Assembly: GCA_002785985.1 (NCBI GenBank)
Contig: NHNU01000002.1
Coordinates: 930,001-994,000, forward strand
DNA from: Microcyclosporella mali
Taxonomy: Eukaryota; Ascomycota; Dothideomycetes; Mycosphaerellales; Mycosphaerellaceae
DNA length: 64,000 bases
Reading direction: 5' to 3'
The position numbers were made by a program, and so were the translations under genes. Of the stretch, positions 41,609 through 52,111 are shown piece after piece; positions within the stretch are counted from its first letter, which is position 1; the number at the start of each line of letters is the position of its first letter. The notes under the pieces were generated by a model that did not search any database, was not told the DNA's origin, and saw only the letters and a list, made by a program, of their open reading frames with translations.

Positions 41609-42388
41609 CTAATATACGTCAAGGTCGCAGCCTATGTCGTTCCATTGAGCTTGAGAGAAACGTGCGGTATCAGGGGTGCAAACATCCCATTCGCGTTCCC
41701 GGACCGTAAGCTGACCTCGATAGCTATACGCAGTACTGACACGAATCTTTTCAATGTATTTGTGCGCTGTTTCCATCAGTGACAAGGCCTTGAGCGCTCG
41801 GAATATTGCATACGTGGCCTCTGCCCACGTGCCTGGAGTGTAGTCGTCATGAAAAGAGATGTAGACCGAGAGAGCTCTGATGAAATGTGCTCCTGGAGTG
41901 ATGAATGGTGGTGATGTGTCGAGGAAACTGGGTCCCGTCCAGATGAATCGGCTCAGGAGGCCATGCAGACGAACGAAGAGTCCGAGCTCACCGGTAGTAA
42001 ACGCTTCAGTTGTCGATATGTGAAGTGTGACGTCCAGATCCAGCCGGTCTTGTCGACGTAGACGAGAGTCCAAGTAGGTCCAGCGAGGAGTGAATTCGTG
42101 GCCCCGAATACGTATGTTAATTGCTGCTCTTAGCGGCTTGGTTCCCAACTTATGTCTGTCGTGGATCATGTCGATGGCCTCTTGCCGAACTTGTTTATTG
42201 ACGCGCAGGAGAGCGATCTCTTGCCATTTGCCTTTATTCTCCGGCCAGAAGTAACGAGAAATGTGCCCACTTGGGCTTGGTTCAGGCGCAGCCACACCTA
42301 TGGGGTTGCTGACATCCCAACACGATTGCGTTGATAGCCAAAAGATGATGTCACGCAATTCTCGCGGTATATAGAGAAGGGGTGACAT
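41609..42388 (-). CDS. Hypothetical protein, F-box/2EXR-like N-terminus
   Basis: Single exon, 259 residues. The opening MSPLLYIPRELRDIIFWL has the shape of the short hydrophobic motif (LP-x-E-[LI]-R-x-x-I) that starts many small Dothideomycete proteins related to F-box or 2EXR domains. The typical partner block ALLRVNKQVRQEAIDMIHDRH follows near residue 60. The rest is soluble with no known domain, signal peptide or membrane segment. Such genes form large, lineage-variable families in this fungal class, so no substrate or partner can be proposed. It lies divergent from the M24 peptidase gene across about 200 bp. Confidence 0.7.
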   Translation of the reverse strand: MSPLLYIPRELRDIIFWLSTQSCWDVSNPIGVAAPEPSPSGHISRYFWPENKGKWQEIALLRVNKQVRQEAIDMIHDRHKLGTKPLRAAINIRIRGHEFTPRWTYLDSRLRRQDRLDLDVTLHISTTEAFTTGELGLFVRLHGLLSRFIWTGPSFLDTSPPFITPGAHFIRALSVYISFHDDYTPGTWAEATYAIFRALKALSLMETAHKYIEKIRVSTAYSYRGQLTVREREWDVCTPDTARFSQAQWNDIGCDLDVY

Positions 42389-42589
42389 GTTTGAATGATA
42401 TTTGAATTTGTTGTTGAGGAAGAAGGATGGTTTCCATTGTCTGAAAGAGGAAAGTCGTTGTCGTCGTTAACAACGGAAGGATTTGCCGGTCGTCCCTCCA
42501 CGTTCCTCGAAGCTCATGCGGCACGGCATCTCGCCTTGCTTCCATCCTGTCATCCTCCCCTGTCCTATACAGTACTTCAGACCTACAAC

Positions 42590-44235
42590 ATGAAACGCCT
42601 GCTCTCTCGAATTGTACCATGTCTACTGAGCGGCATTCTTATGGTGGCTGCACAAAAGCGGCCACAATATCACACTCTTCCATCGCTTAGAGAACAAGCT
42701 GTAATCCAAGACACGTGGCGAGACGAACGAATAGCTGCCATTCCCGCGCTACTGGAGAAGCATGGTGTAGATGCTTGGCTGGTAGGCTTAGTATATCGTA
42801 CCTTAGCAGACCAGGATCTCATACCACTCTAGATTGATCAGAAGGAATACGCTGAAGACACTGCATTCTGGTCTTTGAAATCAGCAAGACAATTCTCAGC
42901 TCGGAGACGAACTATATCCATTTTCTTCTCCAAGTCGCTCGAGACTAACTGCTCTGCTCACAACTGGATTGATATCACACCTCAAGTCTGGTCCGACCTG
43001 CGGACTGTCCTCGCGTCTTGCCATCCGAAATCCATAGTGGTCAACATCGATTCACAGATCGCCTTCGCATCTGGTCTTCATACCGGCGAGTAAGCAAGTG
43101 AAGGCGAGAAATTACTTACAGGTCCGAAAACCTTGCTTACCTCTAGCGTTTCGCTTCTAGATACAGTAATGTCGTCGATTTTCTTGGTCCTCGATGGTCG
43201 GAGGCTTTGGTCAATAAGCCCATCGTGGCTGTCGAGTACATTGCCACAATGCCTAAGGCTCGTTTGTTTTGGTACCGTAAGTTCATGGAGACTGCGTGGG
43301 CCATGGTAAGCAGAGCGAAGGCGAAAAGCCACCATGAATGATGTCGATACTGATTGACCCGCCTCTTTCGTGTTAGATCTCTGAAGCATTCAGTGAAGCA
43401 GTCATTACGCCTGGCAAGACCACTACAGAGGCAAGTTTGCGCACTTTTGCATGACGTTCCTCTTGCTGAGAGGGTATTCTCTAGGACGTGGAGTGGTGGC
43501 TCCGAGACAAGATTCAAGCCATGAACTACACAACCTGGTTTCACCCAGACGTGAGCATACTGCGCCCGGGTGTAGACGAGATCGGTCCTCGTCCACCACA
43601 TGATACACCTATTACCTATGGCGACCTGCTACACGTCGACTTCGGAGTCACAGCCATGGGTCTCAACACTGATACGCAGCACCTGGCCTACGTCCTCCCT
43701 CCAGGAGCATCTGAGCAGGACATTCCGCAGGGCTACAAAGATGGATTGAAAGCTGGCAACCAGCTCCAGGATATCGTCCGAGCCAATATGGTTCCAGGTC
43801 TTAGCGGCAACCAGATCCTCGAAAACACGTTAGAGGAGATGCGCAGTGTGAATCTGTCAGGTAGAGTGTACTCGCATCCGATCGGCGACTGGGGACATAG
43901 TGCCGGCACTCTGACTGGTAAGTCGTCCGTGATCGATGCTGTGTCTCAAAGGTTTGAGGACTGATTCGAACTACGAATCAACAGGCATGTTCGACTTGCA
44001 GGACGGCGTGCCTGTGTTGGGCGATCTGCCGCTCTTCAAACACTTGTATTACAGTGTAGAGCTATACGCCGATAACTTCGTGCCGGAATTGAACAAATCG
44101 ATGAACTTTTTCCTCGAGGAGGACGTGTATTGGGACGATGATACGCAGAGGTTCGAGTGGGTGTATGGGAGACAGGAGAGGTTACATCTCATTAAGACTC
44201 CTGGAGATGCGTCACTGCTCCGCGTGCAGTCGTGA
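42590..44235 (+). CDS. Secreted M24 (creatinase/Xaa-Pro aminopeptidase-like) protein
   Basis: Pita-bread-fold protein of the M24 family with an N-terminal signal peptide (SRIVPCLLSGILMVAA, cleavage near residue 21), so probably extracellular or vacuolar. Six exons: 42590-42781, 42833-43089, 43161-43305, 43377-43430, 43485-43917, 43985-44235, giving 443 residues. The intron at 43431-43484 uses a GC donor (GAG|GCAAGT). The creatinase N-domain spans about 30-190 and the catalytic domain about 190-430. Candidate metal ligands are visible in HVDFGVTAMGLNTDTQH (two Asp), HPIGDWGHSAG (His), YYSVELYADN and FFLEEDVYWDD (Glu). The C-terminus ends with HLIKTPGDASLL. Substrate is unknown; it may trim Xaa-Pro peptides. 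Confidence 0.85.
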
Positions 44236-44669
44236 GACGACTTGATCGCGAGTACTCTGTGGAAAGTCCTTCTGGTGTGTACGTAGTCGTCGTAACTTGA
44301 CCGTAGCTGTGCAACCATTGGCATGAAGTCTGGCTCACATGCGTCGTGTTAGAGATTGTAACGAGACGAATGAGATAGCCTCGTGTGCGAATAGGGCAGC
44401 TCAATTGCTAGCCCCTGGCTGTGTATATATTTAGCGTCTTCACGTGCAGCTTCTGACCAGGGAAGGTGCGGCGAGAGCCAGGATCTCCGCCGGTCGATCG
44501 CAGGGACAACCAAACTTTTGAGAGGCCAGCTTTGTCTTTGACAAAGCTGGGGGACAACATCCATTCTCTTCCTCACAAACTCTTCACACCGAAGCGCGTC
44601 TCCAGCACCAGCTATCCATAGCAAGGATATCACGTCCAACGCGCCCGGCAGAGGCCGCGACCGCCCACG
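44236..44669. other. Intergenic region upstream of ERD2
   Basis: About 430 bp between the M24 gene and ERD2. It contains a perfect 11-bp inverted repeat at 44526-44550, listed separately. No gene seen. Confidence 0.4.
44526..44550. repeat. Perfect 11-bp inverted repeat with 3-nt loop
   Basis: Left arm CCAGCTTTGTC (44526-44536), loop TTT, right arm GACAAAGCTGG (44540-44550); all eleven pairs are Watson-Crick. It lies 120 bp before the ERD2 start codon, so it may be a hairpin in the 5' leader or a palindromic protein site. There is no T-run, so it is not a terminator. Confidence 0.85.
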
Positions 44670-45600
44670 ATGAACATCTTCAGGATTCTCGGTATCGATG
44701 CGCGCTATTCGCTGGAAGGTCAATGGATACAAGCTTACAGAGAGACAGGCGATTTGTCGCATTTGGCGTCAATTTTCATCCTGCTTGCCAAAATGAGGTC
44801 TTCAAGTGTATGCGACGCAATGGCACGAGCTGAGCCTAGGAGAAACCCCGACTGAACATTGTGTTGCAGAGTGCCTCAGGCATATCGTTCAAGTCGCAAT
44901 TCCTTTACCTCGTTGTCTACATTTCGCGATATCTTGGTATGCACAGGTCATTGCGAACGGATGAGAACAAAGGGCTGACGCCAGGTACAGATTTGCTATG
45001 GACAGATCCCACGAAATCGTTATGGAACACAACGTTTAAGATCATCTTCATCGCCGCTCAGGTCTATACCGTCTACCTCATGCTCAATGACTATAAACCC
45101 ACTCATGATCCGAATCAAGATACATTCAAGGTGGAATACTTGGTTGGAGGAGCCGCTGTGCTGGGGATCTTATTCCCAAAGTTCTACACACCAGCCGAGG
45201 TACAATGGAGGATAATACATTGTCTTTGAGGACGGATATGCTGACAGCTAGGAACAGATGCTTTGGGCCTTCTCAATTTGGCTAGAGTCTGTTGCTATTC
45301 TGCCGCAATTGTTCATGCTTCAGCGCACTGGCGAGGCTGAGACAATCACGACACATTACCTCTTCGCATTGGGAGCGTACAGGGCACTCTACATACCGAA
45401 CTGGATTTGGCGTTTCTTCACAGAAGGAGGCTACTGGGACGCGATACCTGTCCTGGCGGGTATCGTCCAGACCGTTTTGTACTCGGACTTTTTCTGGATT
45501 TATTACACCAAGTACGCACCTCCAGATCTTCACGCAACGTTGGTGAACTGATTATGACGACAGGGTGCTACAAGGCAAGAAGTTCAACCTTCCGGTTTAA
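44670..45600 (+). CDS. ERD2: ER lumen protein-retaining (HDEL/KDEL) receptor Erd2
   Basis: Golgi/ER seven-helix receptor that returns escaped ER-resident proteins by binding C-terminal HDEL/KDEL. Six exons: 44670-44691, 44749-44807, 44870-44936, 44985-45199, 45258-45511, 45564-45600, giving 217 residues. The first exon is only 22 nt; the splice yields MNIFRILGDLSHLASIF, the exact family N-terminus. The second gives GISFKSQFLYLVVYISRYL, then WNTTFKIIFI. The block WLESVAILPQLFMLQRTGEA with ETITTHYLFALGAYRALYI is nearly invariant in fungi. The last splice adds the short tail KVLQGKKFNLPV with the lysines used for COPI recognition. All introns are GT-AG, 48-62 nt. Confidence 0.95.
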
Positions 45601-46219
45601 AATGCTTGTTGCGTCTGGATGTATGATAATGAAAGGGATGCCAAGCCAGAGCGGTTTCCTGACGATTGTTTGTACGTGGAGCTTCGATGCTGGAGTTGCC
45701 GGACCTTGAGTCGATCGGTGGCAACAGTGGGGTGATATCCCGGTGGTATACGTTCGGTAGGCACACCATGATTGGGGAGAGTAGCTGTCTGGGTGCAGTC
45801 TTGAGAGCTTGAAGCAACGAGACCTGTCAGGCAGCCAAGGACGTCGTGGGAAGCAGATCGGACTCAAAATGTTGCCGTGCTTATCGGAGCCAATGCGACT
45901 CAAGCAACCTCTTTAAACAATCAGTGTGGCCCTATGCATTCATGCTCATCTGCCACAACTTGCCTCCACGTGAAAATACCTTGCTACATATCGTTTCAGA
46001 ACAGTGAGACGACTGGTCCGTGCTCCGATCTCCACTTCAGATGAGCTGTAAGCTTGATGACTTCGCGGTGTCTGCATTACAGTTACAATCCACCGCCACC
46101 ATCGACCAGTGCATCTCAGCACCACCAACCACTTCTATATAACACTGAGATACACGCGTATCCAACCACGCTTGTTGTCGTCTAGAGATCTCGGCGCATT
46201 TGCGCCCCCGTCACCGAAC
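45601..46219. promoter_or_regulatory. Intergenic region upstream of EDC4
   Basis: About 620 bp. It holds the ERD2 3' side and the EDC4 promoter. The EDC4 frame is open from 46109, but the residues before 46220 look like translated leader. Nothing else seen. Confidence 0.35.
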
Positions 46220-49200
46220 ATGGCCGACCTCCAAGAGCTGTTTGCCCGCATCAAGAATCAGTCCTCCGACTCATCACATGCAGCAGCTCAATCGCAGGGC
46301 TCGCCACAACCATCGCTATGGGCAGACTCGCAGCACCAACCCAGTGTCTCGTCGCCGCTCTTCTCACCGCCCCTCCACACGCCGAATCCTGTCCATGCTT
46401 CGAATATCATTAGCCCAGTCAACCCAAGCTCGACTGTCGGCACGCCAGGCCCAGACTTGAACAGGACAAACAGCTTGCTCAGCCTCTTGAAATTCAACGG
46501 ACAATCAGGCCAGCAGCAAGGTCAGGCCAGTGCAATGACCAATCTACAGAATGTTGCTGCGAATCGAAACTCGTCGATGCACGTGCCAAATGTTCAGTCG
46601 CGCGATCAGAGTCAATCTCGCCCACTTTCTGCCGCCGATCTGATGTCGAACTTGCAGCGCTCTTCCTCCACAGCCATGAGCCCGTCGCCAATGGCTGCAG
46701 TAGGGGCCGAGAAGACGGACAGTCGGACATCGCCTCAAGCCAATCAACAAGACTTCTTGCTGAACCTCCTCACAAAACCCAAGTCGCAGCAGCCACAGGC
46801 ACAGGCAGTCACTGAGGCTCCTGGTCAATCCGAGAAGCTTGACAAGCACGACCCTGCCGTCGAAGCTTTGACGCAGAACTTGTCAAACACCACCGTCAGC
46901 GTTGGCTCTCAGGCCGTTCCTCCCCTCGAGTCCACTCCTGCTCGTCAATTCGGCAGCCCAGCGGGTAGAAGCACGCCGTTCGAGGCTCCACAGCCTACCA
47001 AAGCGCCGATGTTCAACTATGTCAATCCATTCGACCAGCTGCACACTTCTTCGCCACTCAATCGTACGCCGAAGCCAGAGCAGCAGGCGGAGGTCGCACA
47101 AACCGTACAGCCAAAGAAGATTGAGATTCTGAAGCACACCCGAGACACATCGTCTTCTCAGAATGGCGACTCCGCGCCTGCACCAAAGGTCAGAAAGACA
47201 AATATCGAGGATGCGTCTATCAAGAAGGTGCCAGAAATAAAGAGCCAGCAGAGCGTATCTGAAGTTCTGGAGGACGTAGGCGAGAAAGTGGACAAGCAAG
47301 TTGAGCAGGCTCTCGCGCAGGCAAGCATCGGAGCGGCTGCCAAGCAGACCGGATCTGGTGGTGTCAGGCAAGAGGCTGCAGACGATGACGTGGAATCGAG
47401 TTGGGAGAGTGCCGAGGATACCAACAAGGAGGAAACCAAAGTCGAAGTGTTCACCTTCCCCATGAAACCATTCATATCATTGCAGATCAAGCAAACGAAG
47501 CAAGCCCGGCCTATCCGACAAGACAACTTCATGGTCATTGCGCAGCTGAAAAAGGAGTTTGATCAGATTGACCGCTGCCTCGTGACGGCCAGCCAGACGC
47601 ATATAGTGTATGCTCAGGTTGCGACCAAGAAAGACAATGGTGGTTTCCGTATCATTCGCCAAGATAGTGGCCATCACAAGCACGTGTTCCGATCGAGCGG
47701 CGAGCGCATCTTCAGTGTTCAGCTCTGCAACACTGCAGCAGAGAATCACGACATCGAGGGCGTCCTGGGAACTGGCGTGAACGGCACAGTCTTCTGGACG
47801 TCTCTCGCTAAGAGCCGAGGTGATCTTTTCGCTGACGACGACGTCGAGGCCCAAGGCTTCATGATGCCTCCAGTGACTACCGCCGAAGAGAGCACGTCCG
47901 GGTCACCGGTGAAGACGAGAGCTAAGATGAGCTCGCGTCATCCCGACTATTTTGCGATCGCACGCGGAAAGCAGATCTTCATTGTGGCTCCAGAGATTGT
48001 AAAGGACAATGCCTATTGCAATGCGACAACGCGGAAGATCAACAGTGAGAAGTACTTCAGTGAGCATACTCTCAAGATCAATACTGGTAAGGCTGGCAAG
48101 GACTTCTGCTTCTCGGAGGACGATTCTGTCATCGTCAGTCTTGACAAGAACGGTCGTTTCAAGTTCTGGGACATTCGCGACCTGACGAGCAGGGCGTCTG
48201 ATCCTACGACGCCACCACACGAACCAGTTGAGCTCCGCGAGCCGCTTTGGACTCTCAATGCCGCCGCGTCTGGCAGCAAGCCTGACGAGAAGCCATCAGT
48301 ATCGTCGATTCTCTTCCTCGACAGAGACCGGCCTTACAACAAATGTACAGCTCTCAGGTACGTGCTCATCGGTTTCAAGCAGAATCATATCCTGCAACTG
48401 TGGGACCTCGGATTGGCCAAAGCGGTGCAAGAAATTCGTTTGCCACACGAGAAAGACAGCGATGGGATCTGCAGCATCAGCTATTCTCCTAAGACGGGCA
48501 TAGTTGCGCTGGCGCACCCTACGCGGAACAGTGTCTACTTCGTTCATCTGAGCGCGCCGAAGTACAGCCTCCCCTCACTGGACCAGGCGACGTACATAAA
48601 AATGCTCCACAGTGGAGACCAGAAGCTGTCCAAGCCAGACAGCACGGCCATCATGAGTGGGCTTAGGGAGTTCTCTTTCGCCAAGGTCGGGCAAGTTAGA
48701 AGCATTGATATGCTAAGGACGCCAGTTGATAACGCCAGCGAGCGCGACGCACCCGACGAGACCATGTTCGAGTTGTACGCGATGCACTCCAAGGGTGTTG
48801 TTGGCATCAGCATCAAGCGGGATGACCTTGGCTGGGATGCTAAGGACAAGATGGTCAATCCCAAGGATGCTGTGAAAGAGGGAGTCGTTGAAGTTGGCGA
48901 AATATCACAGCCGCCGAAGCTTCCGTCCATAAGCGAACAGTCAAGCAATGCGGACACGATTTCGAAAGGCAGATCGACTCCGAGCAAGAAGCCGGAGCCG
49001 CCCAAGCAGCCCATCGCGCCAAAGGTCGAGATCAAGAAGGAGCCTCCCAGTTCTCCCGCACCAGTCTTGAATGGCACTCGCAACAGTGGTGGCTCTGCAG
49101 ACAAGTCTACGAAGCATACTCAAGCATCTGCTAATCCGCCATTCATGACGCCTGATTCATACTCGATGGCTACTCAGCCTACCAAGTCGCCAGTGAAAGA

Positions 49201-50520
49201 AAACGTCACTGAAGATGCTGCCGCCGCGGCGAAGAAGTCAGTACAGTCTTTAGCGCCTGCCCAGGCGACACCAACAGTGCTTTCGACAGCGGGCCAGGTA
49301 GACCTGCAGGTTCAACTCAGCAAGCAGTTCGATTCTCTCTACCAGCGCATCGACTCCGACAAGCGCGTCCAGGACGCTTCTGCTGGAGCCAAACAGGATG
49401 CACTACTGCGCCTAGTCTCATCTACATTGACAGATAATGTCGATCGTAGCCTCAACAATATCATTGCTACGCGCATCGAGAAGGACGTCGTTCCGACGCT
49501 TACCGATGTGACTAGCAAGATCATCGATCGTAAGATCGCCGAATTGCTCCCACAACAGCTTCACGCCAGTGTGGCTGCAGCGCTGACGGCCAGTCTGTCA
49601 AGCGCACTGAACCAAGCACTTAAACACAAGGAAATACACCGTACGATATCCGAGATCACGGCGAACTCTGTGGCATCAAAGGTCCACCAACAGGTTTCCG
49701 CAATGCTGCAACAGTCTCTTCCAGGCATGGCTATTCAAGCATCTCAGAAGATGGTTGCCGACGTCGAGAAGCGCATCAGCCATCAATTGCAACAGGTAGA
49801 TGCTCAGCGCCAGCAGGTTGAGGCTCAGCGAAAGCAAGCAGATGCTCAACGTCAACAAGACAATGCCAAGATCGAAGAGCTGTCAAGCATTGTGCGGAGC
49901 TTGTCGACGACCGTCCAGAACATGGCTACTAGTCAATCGGCTTTCCAAGAGCAAATCTTGAAAATGCAGAAAGACAGCCGTGCCCAAGCCGACTTGTCCA
50001 AGTCGCATGCCTCCTCACCCCAACCCGATCCGCACGCTGAGGTCGAAGATGCTGAGGTAGCTGAGATGACGCAGATGTTGATGTCTGGAAAGTACGAGGA
50101 AGCAACTATCAAAGTAAGTCTTGCCAGAAATGAGTGATTCTTGCTCATATGCTAATGACTATACAGTGGATCTCGTCGAATCGTCAAGCCGAAATCTTCG
50201 ACAAGCTGTTTATTCGTGTCAACCCGGATTATCTGCAACAAGTCTCACCGCTAGTCGCACTCACAGTGTCTGCCGCCATTACTTCGAGCTTCGACACCCA
50301 CACCACTGAGCGTCTGGAATGGCTGGGCCGCGTGCTGAGCAGAGTCGACATGCGCGACGACGACATTAGAGATGTCGCTCCGAAGATCATGGACGTTTTG
50401 TCTCAGCGCCTACAAGGAGCGTACATGGCCATCGGCGAGGCTAATCCAAATGACCCGGCACTTCGCACCATCAGCACGCTGAATCGTCAGGTCGGCGAGA
50501 TTCGTCGCCTTGGCAAGTGA
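46220..50520 (+). CDS. EDC4: Enhancer of mRNA decapping 4 (EDC4 / Ge-1, fungal Pdc1-like)
   Basis: P-body scaffold that helps Dcp1-Dcp2 remove mRNA caps. Exons 46220-50113 and 50167-50520 (53-nt intron) give 1415 residues. The start at MADLQELFARIKNQ is preferred over an upstream ATG at 46109. The order is: disordered Gln/Ser/Pro-rich N-terminus with the short motif NSLLSLLKFN; acidic linker; seven-bladed WD40-like region (about 440-870) with KFWDIRDL and HILQLWDLGLAKA; a second disordered segment; a long coiled coil (about 1030-1240) with repeated QVDAQRQQVEAQRKQADAQ; and the Edc4 C-terminal helical domain completed by exon 2 (FDKLFIRVNPDYLQQVSPLV). The layout is diagnostic. Confidence 0.92.
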
Positions 50521-50775
50521 CTGGCCGTAGCAGATCGACGTGGCATGCGGTTATGGTAGTACGGGGGGGCAGAATGACTCCGAAAAGAGTGTGGTCTTTG
50601 AACGATTGCAATTAGCCAGGCGTTGGTCGGATCGGAGAGCTTCTTTGCAGCCGTCTTGCGCATCAACGCCGGCTGCCTTTCGCATCAGCGTAATATCAAC
50701 GAGGGCATTGTGGACATTTGCAGTCCCCCTGAAAGCGCCCATCACGTAGCTTCACGTAGCTTGTACAATGGAAAA

Positions 50776-51751
50776 TCAAACATAGCCCATCTTTGTGTTG
50801 AAGTCGTCCACGAGTTTTCTGCATGTTCGTCAGCCTGTAGTTCTCGACCGGAAGCACTCTGTCGCTCACCTCGCTGCTGTAACAATTTCTACGGCGCCGG
50901 GGCTGTCCGAGTGGCAGCAGAGAGAAACATCGTGGTCACCAATTGGAAGCTCTACCTCCTCACCCGTGACGGCTGTCACTGACGAATAGTCTATCTGAGA
51001 AGAGACATGGCTCTGCAATTCCTCAGGTGTCCAGGGTCTGTGGTTGTCAGGGCGAGTTCAGGCATGGTTCGATATGGCTCACTTCTTCTTTCTGTCGATC
51101 ACCAGCTTTCCGTCTGCGGCACACATCAGCTACTGGTGCAGACAAATACGACAGATGTTTGAAGTCATACCTTTGCTGTATTTGACATCACCGTATCTGA
51201 ACATCAATTGTCAACGGCCGCAACGCACGGGTCAGCTGTGTTGTATCAACTCACAACTCCGCAGTGAACGGCAATCCCAATTCTTTGGCGACTTCCTCAT
51301 GGTACGTTCCAGCAAGACCGAAAACTCGGCATCCTTTCGGCACGCCTTCGTACACCCCACGACACACATCTTTATCGCGATACATCATTCCGTAGAGAAC
51401 ACCATGCGGCTTGACATGGTGCAGTGGCACGCCTTCCACGTCGAGGAAACCTTGTAGAGCGCCGACCTGGTAGCGGATCATGGCTGTCAACTCTTCCGGA
51501 CTGAGTTTCATCTCGCGTCTGCCGAAGCCTTGGATGTCTGGGAGACCTGGATGAGCGCCGATTTTGATATTGTGCGCTTTGCAGGCGCGGACCGTTTCCT
51601 GCATGATCAAGGGATCGCCAGCGTGGAAGCCACATGCTACATTGGCGTGGTCAATGAGCGGGATCAGCTCATGGTCAGGACCGCATTTATAATTTCCATA
51701 GGCTTCACCTAGATCGACGTTGATATACACTCTTGTCTTGATGGGTGCCAT
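50776..51751 (-). CDS. lamB: LamB/YcsF (PxpA-type) lactam utilisation protein
   Basis: Homologue of bacterial YcsF, the PxpA subunit of ATP-dependent 5-oxoprolinase, and of fungal LamB needed to use 2-pyrrolidinone. Five exons: 51751-51255, 51196-51171, 51113-51083, 51037-50870, 50818-50776, giving 254 residues, the normal length. The frame appears to stop at 51251 only because the first intron begins there. Signatures: INVDLGEAYGNY at the N-terminus, ANVACGFHAGDPLIM, GAHPGLPDIQGFGRREM, VKPHGVLYG; the later exons give YGDVKYSKDGKLVIDRKKKP, SVTAVTGEEVELPIG and CCHSDSPGAVEIV. Divergent from the biotin carboxylase fusion across 360 bp, which makes a shared role in lactam or 5-oxoproline opening likely. 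Confidence 0.92.
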
Positions 51752-52111
51752 GGTGCAGAGATCTTAGGAGTGGTTATGAGATTGGCAGCAACGAGATGAG
51801 AAGCAAGTGGGTTTAACGAGCTGCTATCAGTGGTCGAGGTGAGGACTCTCGTGGCCGATGATGTGCACAACGTGGCAAGATAGGCGAGGATACTCACAAT
51901 GATGTATGTCCATTGACTGCGTGTCTACCCCTCGTATGGCGGCTTGACGATCAAGATGTCATGGCATTGACGTCGGCCAACAAGGGAGCTCTGGAGCTCT
52001 TATCGGCGGCACGGCTGCTGTCCACGATGTGAGAGCCGGGTCCAGCAGAAACCACATACTGGATCAGACGAATATTTTTATGCTTCCACTGCACGTCGAA
52101 AATAAGGCAAA
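51752..52111. promoter_or_regulatory. Shared lamB/lamA promoter with GATA-factor sites
   Basis: The 360 bp between two divergent starts contain three sites matching HGATAR: CTATCA at 51824-51829 (reads TGATAG on minus), AGATAG at 51878-51883, and TTATCG at 52000-52005 (reads CGATAA). A CCAAT box (ATTGG at 51781-51785) lies close to the lamB start. GATA sites fit AreA-type nitrogen control, known for the Aspergillus lam genes. Binding is inferred. Confidence 0.55.

Noticed and set aside
50880..50960. tRNA-Ser/Leu-like D-arm (GTCCGAGTGGCAGC)
   Set aside because: No matching anticodon or T-arm; the bases lie on the opposite strand of a lamB coding exon.
51251..51751. Truncated LamB ending at 51251
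   Set aside because: The stop lies in an intron. Four in-frame introns restore a full 254-residue protein ending at 50776.
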